A stretch of DNA of 64,000 nt, from NCBI RefSeq assembly GCF_020873875.1, contig NZ_JAHWGU010000006.1, positions 248,001 through 312,000 on the forward strand, given 5' to 3'. Every line of letters starts with the position of its first letter. Positions within the stretch are counted from its first letter, which is position 1. Of the stretch, positions 7,249-15,526 are shown piece after piece. This DNA is from Actinoplanes sp. DH11. Lineage in GTDB: Bacteria; Actinomycetota; Actinomycetes; Mycobacteriales; Micromonosporaceae. The notes under the pieces are model-generated. The model made no database searches and was not told where the DNA came from. It saw only the letters and a list, made by a program, of their open reading frames with translations. Made by a program: the position numbers and the translations under genes.

Positions 7249-8487
7249 ATGAGGGCTGTGGTCGTGCAGGGCGGGAAGCTGTCCGTCGCCGAGCTGCCGC
7301 TGCCGGAACCGGGCCGGCGGCAGGTGCGGGTCCGGGTGACCAGGGCCGGGATCTGCGGGTCCGACCTGCACGTGCGGTTCGCCGCCGACGCCAGTGCCGA
7401 GGTGGCGGCCGAGGTCGGGTACCAGCATTTCATGCGCGACGCGCACCGCGTGGTGATGGGACACGAGTTCACCGGGGTCGTCGACGCCTACGGGCCGGGC
7501 TGCCGGCGCCGGTGGAGACGCGGGCAGGCGGTCGTGTCGCTGCCGCTGATCCGGCACGACGACGGCATCCACATGACCGGGCTGTCCGAGCACGCGCCGG
7601 GGGCGTACGCCGAGTACCTCCTGGTGGCGGAGGACGCGACGATGCCCGTACCCGAGGGGGTCGATCCTGATCTCGCGGCGCTCACCGAGCCGCTCGCGGT
7701 GGCGCACCACGCCGTGCGCCGCGGTGGCGTCGGCAAGGGTGACGCGGCGGTGGTCGTCGGCTGCGGCCCGATCGGCCTGGCGGTCGTCCTGATGCTCAAG
7801 GCGGCGGGGGTACGCCGGGTCGTCGCCAGTGACTACTCCGCCGCCCGCCGTGACCTGGCCCGCCGATGCGGCGCCGACGTCGTCGTCGACCCGGCCGTGC
7901 GGTCACCGTGGGACGCCCTCGGTGACCGCAACGGGCTGGTCCGGTCGGCCACCGACCTGTACGGCACCGGCCTCGACGCCCTGCACGCCCTGCAACGCGT
8001 GCCCGGCGTGCCGTGGTGGACCGCGATGCGGGCCGGTGAACGGCTCGGGGCCGGTCCGCGCGGCGCCGTCGTCTTCGAGTGTGTCGGCCTGCCCGGCGTC
8101 ATCGAGGACATCGTCACGAAGGCGCCGTTCCGGTCCCGCGTCGTGGTCGTCGGCGTCTGCATGCAACCGGACACGTTCCGGCCCACGATGGCCAGCAACA
8201 AGGAGATCGACCTGCGGTTCTCGTTCTGCTACGACCCGGTCGAGTTCCGGGAGACGCTCCGGATGGTCGCCCGCCGGCGGATCGACCCGCGCCCGCTGCT
8301 CACCGGCCTGGTGGGGCTGGACGGGGTCGCGGACGCCTTCGAACGGCTCGGCCGCGCCGACACCGACGCGAAGATCCTCGTCGACCCGTGGCGCGCCGCC
8401 GAGCCGGCCGGGCACGACGCGGAGCCGGCCGGGAACGACGCGGAGCCGGCCGGGAACGACGCGGAGCCGCCAGGCCACCGTCAATGA
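7249..8487 (+). CDS. zinc-dependent alcohol dehydrogenase (MDR family)
   Basis: Medium-chain dehydrogenase/reductase oxidising an alcohol or polyol with NAD(P). Seen: catalytic-zinc Cys region RAGICGSDLH (residues ~32-41), zinc ligands in VVMGHEFTGVV, and a Rossmann motif VVVGCGPIGLAVVLMLKAAG near residue 165. The four-cysteine structural-zinc loop of classical alcohol dehydrogenases is not evident. Start supported by GGAAGGA shortly before ATG. The last ~30 residues consist of a degenerate heptapeptide, EPAGNDA-like, repeated four times; this is not part of the enzyme fold and comes from a 21 bp tandem repeat. Alone between the palindromic repeat and convergent genes; substrate unknown. Confidence 0.87.
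   Translation: MRAVVVQGGKLSVAELPLPEPGRRQVRVRVTRAGICGSDLHVRFAADASAEVAAEVGYQHFMRDAHRVVMGHEFTGVVDAYGPGCRRRWRRGQAVVSLPLIRHDDGIHMTGLSEHAPGAYAEYLLVAEDATMPVPEGVDPDLAALTEPLAVAHHAVRRGGVGKGDAAVVVGCGPIGLAVVLMLKAAGVRRVVASDYSAARRDLARRCGADVVVDPAVRSPWDALGDRNGLVRSATDLYGTGLDALHALQRVPGVPWWTAMRAGERLGAGPRGAVVFECVGLPGVIEDIVTKAPFRSRVVVVGVCMQPDTFRPTMASNKEIDLRFSFCYDPVEFRETLRMVARRRIDPRPLLTGLVGLDGVADAFERLGRADTDAKILVDPWRAAEPAGHDAEPAGNDAEPAGNDAEPPGHRQ
8401..8484 (+). repeat. 21 bp in-frame tandem repeat at the 3' end of the dehydrogenase gene
   Basis: Four units beginning GAGCCGGCCGGG; units 2 and 3 identical, unit 1 differing by one base, unit 4 degenerate. Encodes repeated EPAGxDA at the extreme C terminus. Confidence 0.9.
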
Positions 8488-8509
8488 GCCGACGCCACCA
8501 GCCTTACCG

Positions 8510-8926
8510 TCAGGAGAGCCTGCGCAGACCTTCGGCGACCGCGACGCGCAGCTGCTCGCCGTAGGAGTCCGCGGGCAGCGCCGACCCACGCCCGGCCGCG
8601 TTCTCGTAGGCGGCACGCGCGGCGGCCCGGTTCCCCAGCCGCTCGTGGGCCATCGCCACCCCCACGTACAGCGAGGGGTAGAAGGCGGCCACCCGGTCGT
8701 CACCGACACCGTCGGCGTGCCGCAGCGCCTCCTCGTTCCACCGCAGAACCTCTGCGGGGTCGTCCTGCTGCCGGGCCAGGTAGTGCGCCGCCACGCAGGC
8801 GTCGTAGTCGTCGCCGCGCGCCGCCCACGCCTGCTGGAACAGGGCACGGGCTGCCGCCGGCCGGCCCTCGGCCTCTGCCCGCATCCCGTCCTGGCAAAGC
8901 TTGAGCACCGGATTACCGAGGTCCAT
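8510..8926 (-). CDS. TPR-like helical protein, paralogue of the gene at 51452-51916
   Basis: A 138-residue all-helical protein. The central part resembles tetratricopeptide repeats: a helix pair with EGRPAAARALFQQAWAARGD, then QQDDPAEVLRWNEEALRHAD and LYVGVAMAHERLGNRAAARA. No enzymatic motif or signal peptide. ATG is preceded by AGGAG with 5 nt spacing. The C-terminal gene of the 50.9-51.9 kb pair has the same layout (ARLLFAEIWDE, VQDDPREELVWDLRAL, LFPSLHLNLCDCYRKLGD), so the two are homologues. Such proteins commonly act as interaction scaffolds; the partner is unknown. Confidence 0.75.
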   Translation of the reverse strand: MDLGNPVLKLCQDGMRAEAEGRPAAARALFQQAWAARGDDYDACVAAHYLARQQDDPAEVLRWNEEALRHADGVGDDRVAAFYPSLYVGVAMAHERLGNRAAARAAYENAAGRGSALPADSYGEQLRVAVAEGLRRLS

Positions 8927-8990
8927 CGTCACTCCTGTCGACCGCTGTTCGCTGACGACGACGATCGTGCGGGCTCGACCAGGTCGAGGG

Positions 8991-9989
8991 TCAAGGATGG
9001 CGCGGCGCCGGATCAGGATGCGCTGCCGGCACCCTGCTGAACGGGACCACCTGGGTGGTCTCGCGCATATGCAGGCCCTGGTAGAGCCGCCGGGCGACCG
9101 GGTAGTCGGCGTCGCCGCGCGGGCCGACCGTCGCCTGCGTGGCCCCGAGGTCGTGGGCCACGCGCAGCAACTCGGTGCACAGGGCCGTCGCCAGGCCCCG
9201 GCGGGCGTGGGCGGGCACGGTGCCGACCGGTTCGAACAGCACCGACCGGGACTGCGGGTCGAGCCAGCCGAGGGCGTACCCGGCGAGGCTGCCGTCCGGT
9301 GCCTCGGCGACCAGGTCCAGCTCGGCGCGGTAGAGCGGGGAGGCCGTCACCGCCGTGTGCTTGGCGGCCGAGTAGCCCGACGCGGGTTCGCCGCCGGTCA
9401 CCGGCAGGCCCAGCAGGTGCCGGATGCGGGCCGGTGCCCAGCAGTGGCGGTGCACCTCGACCCGGTCGGCCAGTTCGCCGTCCCGGACCGGCCGGATCCG
9501 GTAACCGGCCGCCTCGCGGCGCGGCAGCGGGCCGGTCAGTTCCCGCCACAGGTGCGTGAACCAGGGGCCGGGGTCGCGCCGGAAACCCTTCGCGGTCAGC
9601 ACCGCCAGCAGCGCGGGTTGTTGCAGGGACACCTCGACGGTGGCGTGCGGCGCGACCTGGAGGAGTTCGTCGACGGCCTCGTGCATCCGCCGCGCGGTGG
9701 CGCTCTCCGGCGCCAGATGCAACGACACAGTCGACGGTGCCGGATGCAACGACGCGGTCGACGGTGCCGGATGCACCGACGCGGTCGACGGTGCCGGGTG
9801 CGGGGACGCGGTCGGCGGGCGCCAGATGTCGGCGAAACCGAACAGGGGATCACCCCAGGTCAGGACCGCGTCCGGGGTGGTGCTGCCGTCGCCGCGGGCG
9901 TGGGACCACGCGACGTTGCCGGGGTGCAGCCGCTGCTGCGGTGTCCAGGTCCGCCCCACGCACGCCAGGCGGGCGGTCAGGTCGCTCAC
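8991..9989 (-). CDS. GNAT-family N-acetyltransferase with repeat linker
   Basis: A 332-residue protein whose C-terminal ~180 residues form a GNAT acetyltransferase domain: YRIRPVRDGELADRVEVHRH opens the fold, and VPAHARRGLATALCTELLRV is the acetyl-CoA pyrophosphate loop, followed by ATVGPRGDADYPVARRLYQG. The first ~140 residues form a second, degenerate domain split by a 9-residue tandem repeat (HPAPSTASx, about four copies). GTG start without a clear Shine-Dalgarno. Substrate unknown; divergent from a VOC gene. Confidence 0.82.
   Translation of the reverse strand: MSDLTARLACVGRTWTPQQRLHPGNVAWSHARGDGSTTPDAVLTWGDPLFGFADIWRPPTASPHPAPSTASVHPAPSTASLHPAPSTVSLHLAPESATARRMHEAVDELLQVAPHATVEVSLQQPALLAVLTAKGFRRDPGPWFTHLWRELTGPLPRREAAGYRIRPVRDGELADRVEVHRHCWAPARIRHLLGLPVTGGEPASGYSAAKHTAVTASPLYRAELDLVAEAPDGSLAGYALGWLDPQSRSVLFEPVGTVPAHARRGLATALCTELLRVAHDLGATQATVGPRGDADYPVARRLYQGLHMRETTQVVPFSRVPAAHPDPAPRHP
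9724..9821 (-). repeat. 27 bp in-frame tandem repeat inside the GNAT gene
   Basis: Three full units (9724-9750, 9751-9777, 9778-9804) and a partial fourth, sharing GTCGACGGTGCCGG. Encodes the Pro/Ala/Ser linker HPAPSTASx. Confidence 0.9.
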
Positions 9990-10087
9990 GCGGACGACGG
10001 GTACGCGGTGCCGGCGACAGCCATGACGCGAATCCTAACGTCCGCCGGGCCGGTGCGCCGACGCCGGGACCGGGTAAGGCAACCGGT

Positions 10088-10468
10088 ATGACGAGCCGTA
10101 TCGCCGTGATATCCATCGATGCCCTGCGGCCGCGGCCGATCGCCGAGTTCTGGGCGGCCGTGCTGGGGTGGCAGATCCTCGAGGAGGATCCCGACTTCAT
10201 CACCATCGGGCCCGCCGACCGGCCGGGGCCGACCATCGACGTGTGCCCGGTGCCGGAACGCAAGACCGTGAAGAACCGGCTGCACCTGGACCTGCGGGCC
10301 GACGGCAGCACGGCGGCCGCCGAGGTGGAGCGGCTGATCGGGCTGGGCGCCCGGCACGCCGACGTGGGGCAGGACCCGGATTCGTCGTGGACGGTCCTGG
10401 CCGACCCGGAGGGCAACGAGTTCTGCGTGCTCGCCCGATCGGTGCAGGACGTCGAGGGAGCCCGCTGA
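10088..10468 (+). CDS. VOC (glyoxalase/bleomycin-resistance) superfamily protein
   Basis: A 126-residue protein of the vicinal oxygen chelate fold. It opens with the beta strand SRIAVISIDALRPRPIAEFW (the FW start of the first beta-alpha-beta unit) and closes with WTVLADPEGNEFCVLA, the conserved DPEGNEFC motif of this subfamily. HLDL near the middle may supply a metal ligand. The function of such small actinobacterial VOC proteins ranges from drug binding to small-molecule metabolism and cannot be set here. TAAGGC lies 7 nt before ATG, so the message may be nearly leaderless. Divergent from the GNAT gene. Confidence 0.85.
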   Translation: MTSRIAVISIDALRPRPIAEFWAAVLGWQILEEDPDFITIGPADRPGPTIDVCPVPERKTVKNRLHLDLRADGSTAAAEVERLIGLGARHADVGQDPDSSWTVLADPEGNEFCVLARSVQDVEGAR

Positions 10469-10485
10469 CGGCCCGCCCGGCGCTG

Positions 10486-11670
10486 TCACGTCCAGTAGAG
10501 GACCCGGCAGGACGGCAGCCGGGCGGCGATCTCCTCGTGGAACCAGGTGCGCAGCTCGGCCATGGTGTCCGCGGGGTAGACGTACTTCACCGCCCCGAAC
10601 TTGCCGTGCTTGCGGCTGCGGGACTCCTCGTCCATCTCGAGCCGGGTGCGCGGGTACCACCCCAGCAGCACCTCCTTGCTGCCCGGCGTGAACCGGTGCG
10701 TGATCAGCTCGGCGGTCAGATCCAGGCCGGGTACGCCGCCGACCGCACCCGCGATGCCGTCCAGCAACGCGCCGTAGTGCGTCCGCCAGTCCGGCACCGC
10801 GATGATCGGCGCGATCGTGACACCGACCGGGTACCCGGCGAGGGCGAGCCGGCGCAGGGCGGCGAGCCGGTCCTCGAGGCGGCTGGTGCCACCCTCCACC
10901 CGGGTGGTGACGGGCCGGCAGTTGACGCTCAGCCGGACCCGCGTACGCCCGTGGTGTGCCAGGTCGAGAAAGCCGTCCACGTCGTCGAACTTCGTGGTGA
11001 AGCGCAGCTGCACGGGTGCGTCCCAGCCGCCGAAGTGCTCGACGGCCCGGCGCCAGCTGCCGGTCAGGTGTTCCAGCGCGAGCGGGTCGGTGTAGCAGGA
11101 CGCCTCGAAGGTGGTTCCCTCGTCGCGCCGGGCCACGCGGCGGCTGGTCACGGTGCCCCGGCCCGCGTAGTCGGCGAGCCCGGCCAGGATGTCGTCCAGG
11201 TCGGCGTAGACCCGGGTCACCGGCGGCCCGGACAGGGAGCCGGCGAGGTAGCAGTACTGGCAGTGCGCCGGGCAGCCCTCGGCCAGGTCGAACCGCCAGT
11301 CCGCGCTCGGTGCGATCGGCTGCAGGGCGCGGCGGGACGGCGGGCTCACCACGATGGCCATGGTCGACTTCGCCCGGGCGTACGTTTCCCGGTCGTTCTC
11401 GCCGCGCAGCCCGGTCAGCCGGTTCCCGCGCAGCCGCTCCACCTCGATGCCCTGCGCCTCGACCAGCTCGATGATCCGCCGGCCGTGCGCGTGGTCGTAC
11501 GCGGCGGGCGTGGCCACCACCCGCTTCGGCGTCCACCGCCGGGCCGGGCGCGGTGGTGGCGCCACCGCGTCGAGGTCGTGGGTGACGACGGCCTCGCCGC
11601 TGGCGCTGTGCGGTGCGGCCGACGCGTCGGCCGCCAGTGGCCGGGTCAGGTCGACGGAGTGGGACGACAT
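10486..11670 (-). CDS. splB: spore photoproduct lyase family radical SAM protein
   Basis: Radical SAM enzyme of the spore photoproduct lyase family; Bacillus SplB reverts the UV lesion 5-thyminyl-5,6-dihydrothymine. The 394 residues contain the family-specific cluster motif EGCPAHCQYCYLAGSL (CxxxCxxC) near residue 130, preceded by the Ser/Lys-rich approach segment and followed by FEASCYTDPLALEHLTGSW. The C-terminal block ends FHEEIAARLPSCRVLYWT, including a conserved late cysteine. About 80 N-terminal residues extend beyond the usual core. True endospores are absent in actinobacteria, so the physiological lesion may be another photoproduct in sporangiospores. Convergent with the VOC gene. Confidence 0.85.
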   Translation of the reverse strand: MSSHSVDLTRPLAADASAAPHSASGEAVVTHDLDAVAPPPRPARRWTPKRVVATPAAYDHAHGRRIIELVEAQGIEVERLRGNRLTGLRGENDRETYARAKSTMAIVVSPPSRRALQPIAPSADWRFDLAEGCPAHCQYCYLAGSLSGPPVTRVYADLDDILAGLADYAGRGTVTSRRVARRDEGTTFEASCYTDPLALEHLTGSWRRAVEHFGGWDAPVQLRFTTKFDDVDGFLDLAHHGRTRVRLSVNCRPVTTRVEGGTSRLEDRLAALRRLALAGYPVGVTIAPIIAVPDWRTHYGALLDGIAGAVGGVPGLDLTAELITHRFTPGSKEVLLGWYPRTRLEMDEESRSRKHGKFGAVKYVYPADTMAELRTWFHEEIAARLPSCRVLYWT

Positions 11671-11821
11671 CCCCGGTACCTACCCTGAGCTGGGCCGTTC
11701 TACCGCCACGGGTCCCGGGCCCGCAGCGGCCGGCGTGGCCGGAGTGAGAAATAGAGGCTCTGGAATGTCTCGGTACGTCTGGTTACTTTCCGGTAACCAC
11801 AGGCGAGCCGAGGAGGCCGAC

Positions 11822-13144
11822 GTGTCCCTGCGCACTCGAATTTCCGCCATGCTGATCGCCGGAATGATCGCCGGCCCGGGCGTGGCGGCGCTCCCCGCCG
11901 AGGCCGCCACGTCGCGCGGCGTCACGATCCCGGCCTTCTACACCCCGCCGGACACGCTGCCGGCGGCCGACGGCGCGCTGATCCGCACCGAACCCCTGCC
12001 GCTCGCGCTCTCCCTGCCGGGGATCAACTCGAGCCTGCCGGGCCGGGCCACCCGGCTGATGTACAAGTCCACCGATGCCAGTGGCGAGCCGGTGGCCGTG
12101 ACCGGCGCCTACCTCGAACCGGCGGCGAGCTGGCGGGGCGCGGGACCGCGGCCGCTGGTGGTCCTGGCGCCGGGCACGATGGGCCAGGGCGACCAGTGCT
12201 CCACCTCGCTGGCCCTGCAGAAGGGGCTGGTGCTGGGCATCGGCACCGAGGAGAGCACGGTGTCGGTCGGCTACGAGATCCTGGCGATGTACCGGCTGCT
12301 GGCCAAGGGTGTCGCGGTGGTGCAGACCGACTACGTGGGGCTGGGCACGACCGACCGGCTGCACACCTACGTCAACCGGGTCGACCAGGCGCACGCCGTG
12401 CTCGACGCGGCACGGGCGGCCAAGGCGCTGCCGAACACCTCGATCACGGCGAAGTCGCTGGTCGGGCTCTACGGGTACAGCCAGGGCGGCGGGGCGGTCG
12501 CCGCCGCGGCAGAGCTTCAGGCGGGGTACGCGCCGGACGTCACACTGAAGGCCACCTACTCCGGGGCGCCGCCCGCGAACCTGGCCGACGTGACCGCGGC
12601 CATCGACGGCAGTGAGCTGCTCGGCGCCCTGGGCTGGTCGGTCAACGGTTTCGTGCAGAGCGAACCGGAGCTGCGGTCACTGCTCGACGGGTACCTCAGC
12701 GACGTCGGCCGCGCCATCCTGAAGGACATGTCCACGATGTGCGTCGGCGATGCGATCTTCGCCTACGCCGGCAAGCGCAGCACGGCCTGGACCACCGGCG
12801 GCGAGTCGGTGAGCGAGATCGTCGCCGCCGAGCCCCGGTTGCGCGACTACCTCGCCGACCAGCGGATCGGCACCCGCAAGCCGACCGGCGTCGTCCGGGT
12901 CGCCACCGGCGTCAACGACAACCTGGTGCCGCACCGCCAGGCACGCACGATGGCCGCCGACTGGTGCCGGCGCGGCGGCAACGTCGTCTACGACCCGATC
13001 ATGCTGCCGAAGGGTTCCAGCGCCCTGCTCAACCACTTCGGGCCGCTGCTGACCGACCAGGACACCGCGGTGGACTGGCTCAGCGCCCGGCTGGCCGGCC
13101 TGCCGTCCGTCTCGAACTGCGTGACGATGCCGATCCAGCCGTAA
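11822..13144 (+). CDS. secreted lipase (LIP/PF03583-type alpha/beta hydrolase)
   Basis: Exported esterase/lipase of 440 residues. A Sec signal peptide (VSLRTRISAMLIAGMIAG, ending ALPAEAA around residue 29) precedes a region typical of fungal/actinobacterial secretory lipases. The catalytic serine is in the nucleophile elbow GYSQGG (~residue 221), with TDYVGLG upstream and a plausible acid/His near VNDNLVPH and LLNHFGP. AGGAGG at 11811-11816, 5 nt from GTG, sets the start; an upstream in-frame ATG (11765) lacks such a site and would bury the signal peptide. Divergent from the SPL-family gene. Confidence 0.87.
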   Translation: MSLRTRISAMLIAGMIAGPGVAALPAEAATSRGVTIPAFYTPPDTLPAADGALIRTEPLPLALSLPGINSSLPGRATRLMYKSTDASGEPVAVTGAYLEPAASWRGAGPRPLVVLAPGTMGQGDQCSTSLALQKGLVLGIGTEESTVSVGYEILAMYRLLAKGVAVVQTDYVGLGTTDRLHTYVNRVDQAHAVLDAARAAKALPNTSITAKSLVGLYGYSQGGGAVAAAAELQAGYAPDVTLKATYSGAPPANLADVTAAIDGSELLGALGWSVNGFVQSEPELRSLLDGYLSDVGRAILKDMSTMCVGDAIFAYAGKRSTAWTTGGESVSEIVAAEPRLRDYLADQRIGTRKPTGVVRVATGVNDNLVPHRQARTMAADWCRRGGNVVYDPIMLPKGSSALLNHFGPLLTDQDTAVDWLSARLAGLPSVSNCVTMPIQP

Positions 13145-13169
13145 CCCCACACCGGTCGCTGCCCGCGCC

Positions 13170-13391
13170 GAGACCACCGCCCGCTCGGGGCGGGCGCTCG
13201 GCGCGGCGCGTCCCGGTGCCGGCCACGCCATGCAGACGATCTTCGTGGGCGACTTCGACACCCGGATCCCCGCGATCGCGGCGCGGGGCCTGGAACCGGC
13301 CGAGCGCGAGACCTACGAGAACGGCGTACGGAAGGCGATCTTCCGTGACCCGGACGGCAACGAGATCGGCTTCGGCGGGGCGCCACTCTGA
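13170..13391 (+). pseudogene. C-terminal remnant of a VOC/glyoxalase-family gene
   Basis: Just after the lipase stop, one frame reads a plausible VOC C-terminal half: MQTIFVGDFDTRIPAIAARG, then VRKAIFRDPDGNEIGFGGAP and a stop at 13391. The DPDGNEIGFGG ending is a strong VOC signature. Upstream, the frame is open but homology fades near 13170 and no start or N-terminal half is present, so this is a truncated gene. A 53-codon ORF from ATG 13230 could still be translated, but half a VOC domain is unlikely to fold alone. Confidence 0.65.
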
Positions 13392-13446
13392 CCGTTCCGA
13401 CTCCGCCACCGCGCGCAGCCGGCCGGGGTCGGTATCATCGCCTTCG

Positions 13447-14370
13447 ATGATCACTGGGAGTGCTGCCCGTACCCTTGCCGCCGGTCAGCTGTGCCGCGTG
13501 CACATCCATGACGTGACGACCGGTGTCACGACCGAGGTGCACACCAGCCGGACCGTGCTGTTCGAGGCGCCCAACTGGACCGCCGCCGGTGACCTGATCC
13601 TCAACGGCGAAGGCGTGCTGTGGCGGCTGCCGGCCGACGCGTCGGCGCCGCCGCAGCCGATCCCGCTGGACGGTGTCCCGGAGCTGAACAACGATCACGT
13701 GCTGGATCCGCGCGGCGCGAGCGTCTTCGTGTCGGCGAACGACGGGCACATCTATCACGCACCCCTGCGCGGCGGTACGGCCCGGCGCGTCACGCACGAG
13801 GACCGGATGCACTTCCTGCACGGGGTGAGCCCGGACGGCGGCACCCTGGCCTACGTGGGCATCGAGCAGCAGCGCTGGGATGCGGGCACCCTGTGGGTGA
13901 TCGGCCGCGACGGCGGGACGTCGACGCCGCTCACCGGGGCGGGCGGCCCCGACGACGGCCCGGAGTACTCGCCGGACGGCGCGTGGATCTACTTCAACAC
14001 CGAGCGGTTCGCCGCCGTGCCGGGGCACGCGCAGATCGCCCGGATCCGGCCGGACGGCACCGGGTTGGCGCAGCTCACCGCCGACGAGCGGGTCAACTGG
14101 TTCCCGCACCTGTCACCGGACGGCAGCCGGGCCGTCTACCTGAGCTACCCGGCGGGCACCCGCGGGCACCCGGCGGACCTGCCGGTCGAGTTGCGCCTGG
14201 TGGAGGGCGACGCCTGGGGTACGCCGCGGACGGTGGTGGCGCTGCCCGGCGGGCAGGGCACCGTCAACGTGAACAGCTGGGCGCCCGACTCGCGCCGGTT
14301 CGCCTACGTCGACTACCCGATGGACGCGGTCCCGGCGGGCAGCAGCCGGGCACCCCGCGCCGCCGGGTAG
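13447..14370 (+). CDS. TolB/WD40-like beta-propeller protein
   Basis: A 307-residue protein built of repeated beta-propeller blades with the TolB-type pattern (sP-DG..laY): VSPDGGTLAYVG, YSPDGAWIYFNT, LSPDGSRAVYLS and WAPDSRRFAYVDY. No signal peptide is evident, unlike periplasmic TolB, so it is probably cytoplasmic. TATCAT ends 8 nt before ATG and there is no Shine-Dalgarno, so the transcript may be leaderless. Function unknown; such proteins often serve as scaffolds. It converges on the YafY regulator, with a GC hairpin between. Confidence 0.82.
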   Translation: MITGSAARTLAAGQLCRVHIHDVTTGVTTEVHTSRTVLFEAPNWTAAGDLILNGEGVLWRLPADASAPPQPIPLDGVPELNNDHVLDPRGASVFVSANDGHIYHAPLRGGTARRVTHEDRMHFLHGVSPDGGTLAYVGIEQQRWDAGTLWVIGRDGGTSTPLTGAGGPDDGPEYSPDGAWIYFNTERFAAVPGHAQIARIRPDGTGLAQLTADERVNWFPHLSPDGSRAVYLSYPAGTRGHPADLPVELRLVEGDAWGTPRTVVALPGGQGTVNVNSWAPDSRRFAYVDYPMDAVPAGSSRAPRAAG

Positions 14371-14465
14371 CGCGGTCACGGCGCCGGGGCGCCGCCGGGT
14401 GGTGCGCGATCACCGTGCCGCGGCGCGGGCGGGTAGCGGATTCACGGCGCCGGGGTGCCGCCGGC
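14365..14465. repeat. duplicated ~35 bp GC-rich segment with terminator-like hairpin
   Basis: Near-identical direct repeats at 14365-14399 and 14431-14465, both starting GGGTAGCG and containing CACGGCGCCGGGG. The first copy spans the stop of the propeller gene and folds as CGGCGC-CGGG-GCGCCG (14379-14394); the second spans the stop of the convergent YafY-type gene. Could act as a bidirectional terminator, although no T-run follows. Confidence 0.55.
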
Positions 14466-15422
14466 GGCGCTGAAGCGGCGGGCCAGGCGGGTGAAGGCGG
14501 CGGTGAGCTCGGGTGGGCCGACGACCTCGATGCCGGCGTCGAAGCGCGCGACGGCGGCGGCCAGGCTCACCCAGGACCAGGATCCGAGGGTGACCCGGCA
14601 GCGGTCGGGGCCGAGTTCCTCCACGATGCCGTCGCGGCTGTGGCGGGCGACCGTGGCCGCCGGCACGTCCAGGATGACCACGCCCTGGCACGGCCAGTCG
14701 CCGGACGCGTCGGCGGAGCCCCGGAAGCGTGCGGTGACGAACGTGGCGACGTCGCCGCCGGGCAGGTCGCGGGGGGTGAAGCGGGGACCGTTGGGTGTGC
14801 GCGGCGTGATCCGGTCGGCGCGGAAGACGCGCCAGTCCGCGCGGTCGAGGTCCCAGGCCACCAGGTACCAGCGGCCGCCCCAGGTGACGACGTGGTGCGG
14901 TTCGGCGCGGCGCGGCGGCCGGTCGGTGCCGGTCGGGCCGTAGTCGAAGCGCAGCACCTCGCGGGCCCGGGCGGCGGCGCCGACCGTGAGCAGCACGTCA
15001 CCGCCGACCGGCTCGTCCGGCCGCGCGGCGGGGGGCCGCACCGCGGTGATCCGGAGGGCATCGACGCGGTGCCGCAGCCGGGACGGCAGCACCTGCCGGA
15101 CCGTGTTCAGGGCTTGCGCGGAGGCGTCGGCGAGGCCGCTGCCGGTGTCACCGGCGGCCACCTGCAGGGCGACGGTGAGCGCGACCGCCTGCTCGTCGTC
15201 GAAGAGCAGCGGCGGCAGTTCGGCGCCGGCGCCGAGGCGGTAACCGCCGTCCGGCCCCTTGCTCGCCGCGATGGGGTAGCCCAGCTCCCGGAGCCGGTCC
15301 ACGTCGCGGCGCACGGTGCGCAGGCTGATGTCGAGGCGTTCGGCCAGGAGGGTGCCGGGCCAGTCCCGCCGGGCCTGGAGCAGGGACAGCAGGGCCAGCA
15401 GCCGGGCGGACGTCTTCTGCAT
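14442..15422 (-). CDS. YafY/WYL-domain transcriptional regulator
   Basis: A 326-residue regulator with an N-terminal HTH_11 winged helix (RLLALLSLLQARRDWPG, then LAERLDISLRTVRRDVDRL) and a WYL domain (WGGRWYLVAWDLDRADWRVF, around residues 140-160), closed by a C-terminal WCX-like region. WYL proteins sense small ligands or nucleic acid and usually control adjacent genes. MQKTSARLL is taken as the start; the ORF extends upstream to 15461 without support. A VOC gene is divergent with an inverted repeat between them, a pairing seen often in actinobacteria. Confidence 0.88.
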   Translation of the reverse strand: MQKTSARLLALLSLLQARRDWPGTLLAERLDISLRTVRRDVDRLRELGYPIAASKGPDGGYRLGAGAELPPLLFDDEQAVALTVALQVAAGDTGSGLADASAQALNTVRQVLPSRLRHRVDALRITAVRPPAARPDEPVGGDVLLTVGAAARAREVLRFDYGPTGTDRPPRRAEPHHVVTWGGRWYLVAWDLDRADWRVFRADRITPRTPNGPRFTPRDLPGGDVATFVTARFRGSADASGDWPCQGVVILDVPAATVARHSRDGIVEELGPDRCRVTLGSWSWVSLAAAVARFDAGIEVVGPPELTAAFTRLARRFSAAGGTPAP

Positions 15423-15440
15423 GTCGTCATTCTCGCCGAA

Positions 15441-15465
15441 GTAGGTGACACAACCTGGCACCTAC
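15441..15465. promoter_or_regulatory. operator-like inverted repeat between YafY and VOC genes
   Basis: GTAGGTGACA at 15441-15450 faces TGGCACCTAC at 15456-15465 (9 of 10 positions complementary, 5 bp spacer). It lies centrally between two divergent starts and is the most likely binding site of the YafY-type regulator. Confidence 0.5.
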
Positions 15466-15526
15466 CGCTGACAGAGTTCCGGGCAGAGCCGGACGCCGGT
15501 CCGAGCCCTCCGACAGGAGTTCACGA

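Noticed and set aside
11765..11821. Earlier ATG start for the secreted lipase
   Set aside because: It would place a charged 19-residue stretch before the signal peptide and lacks a ribosome-binding site, whereas the GTG at 11822 follows AGGAGG at ideal spacing.
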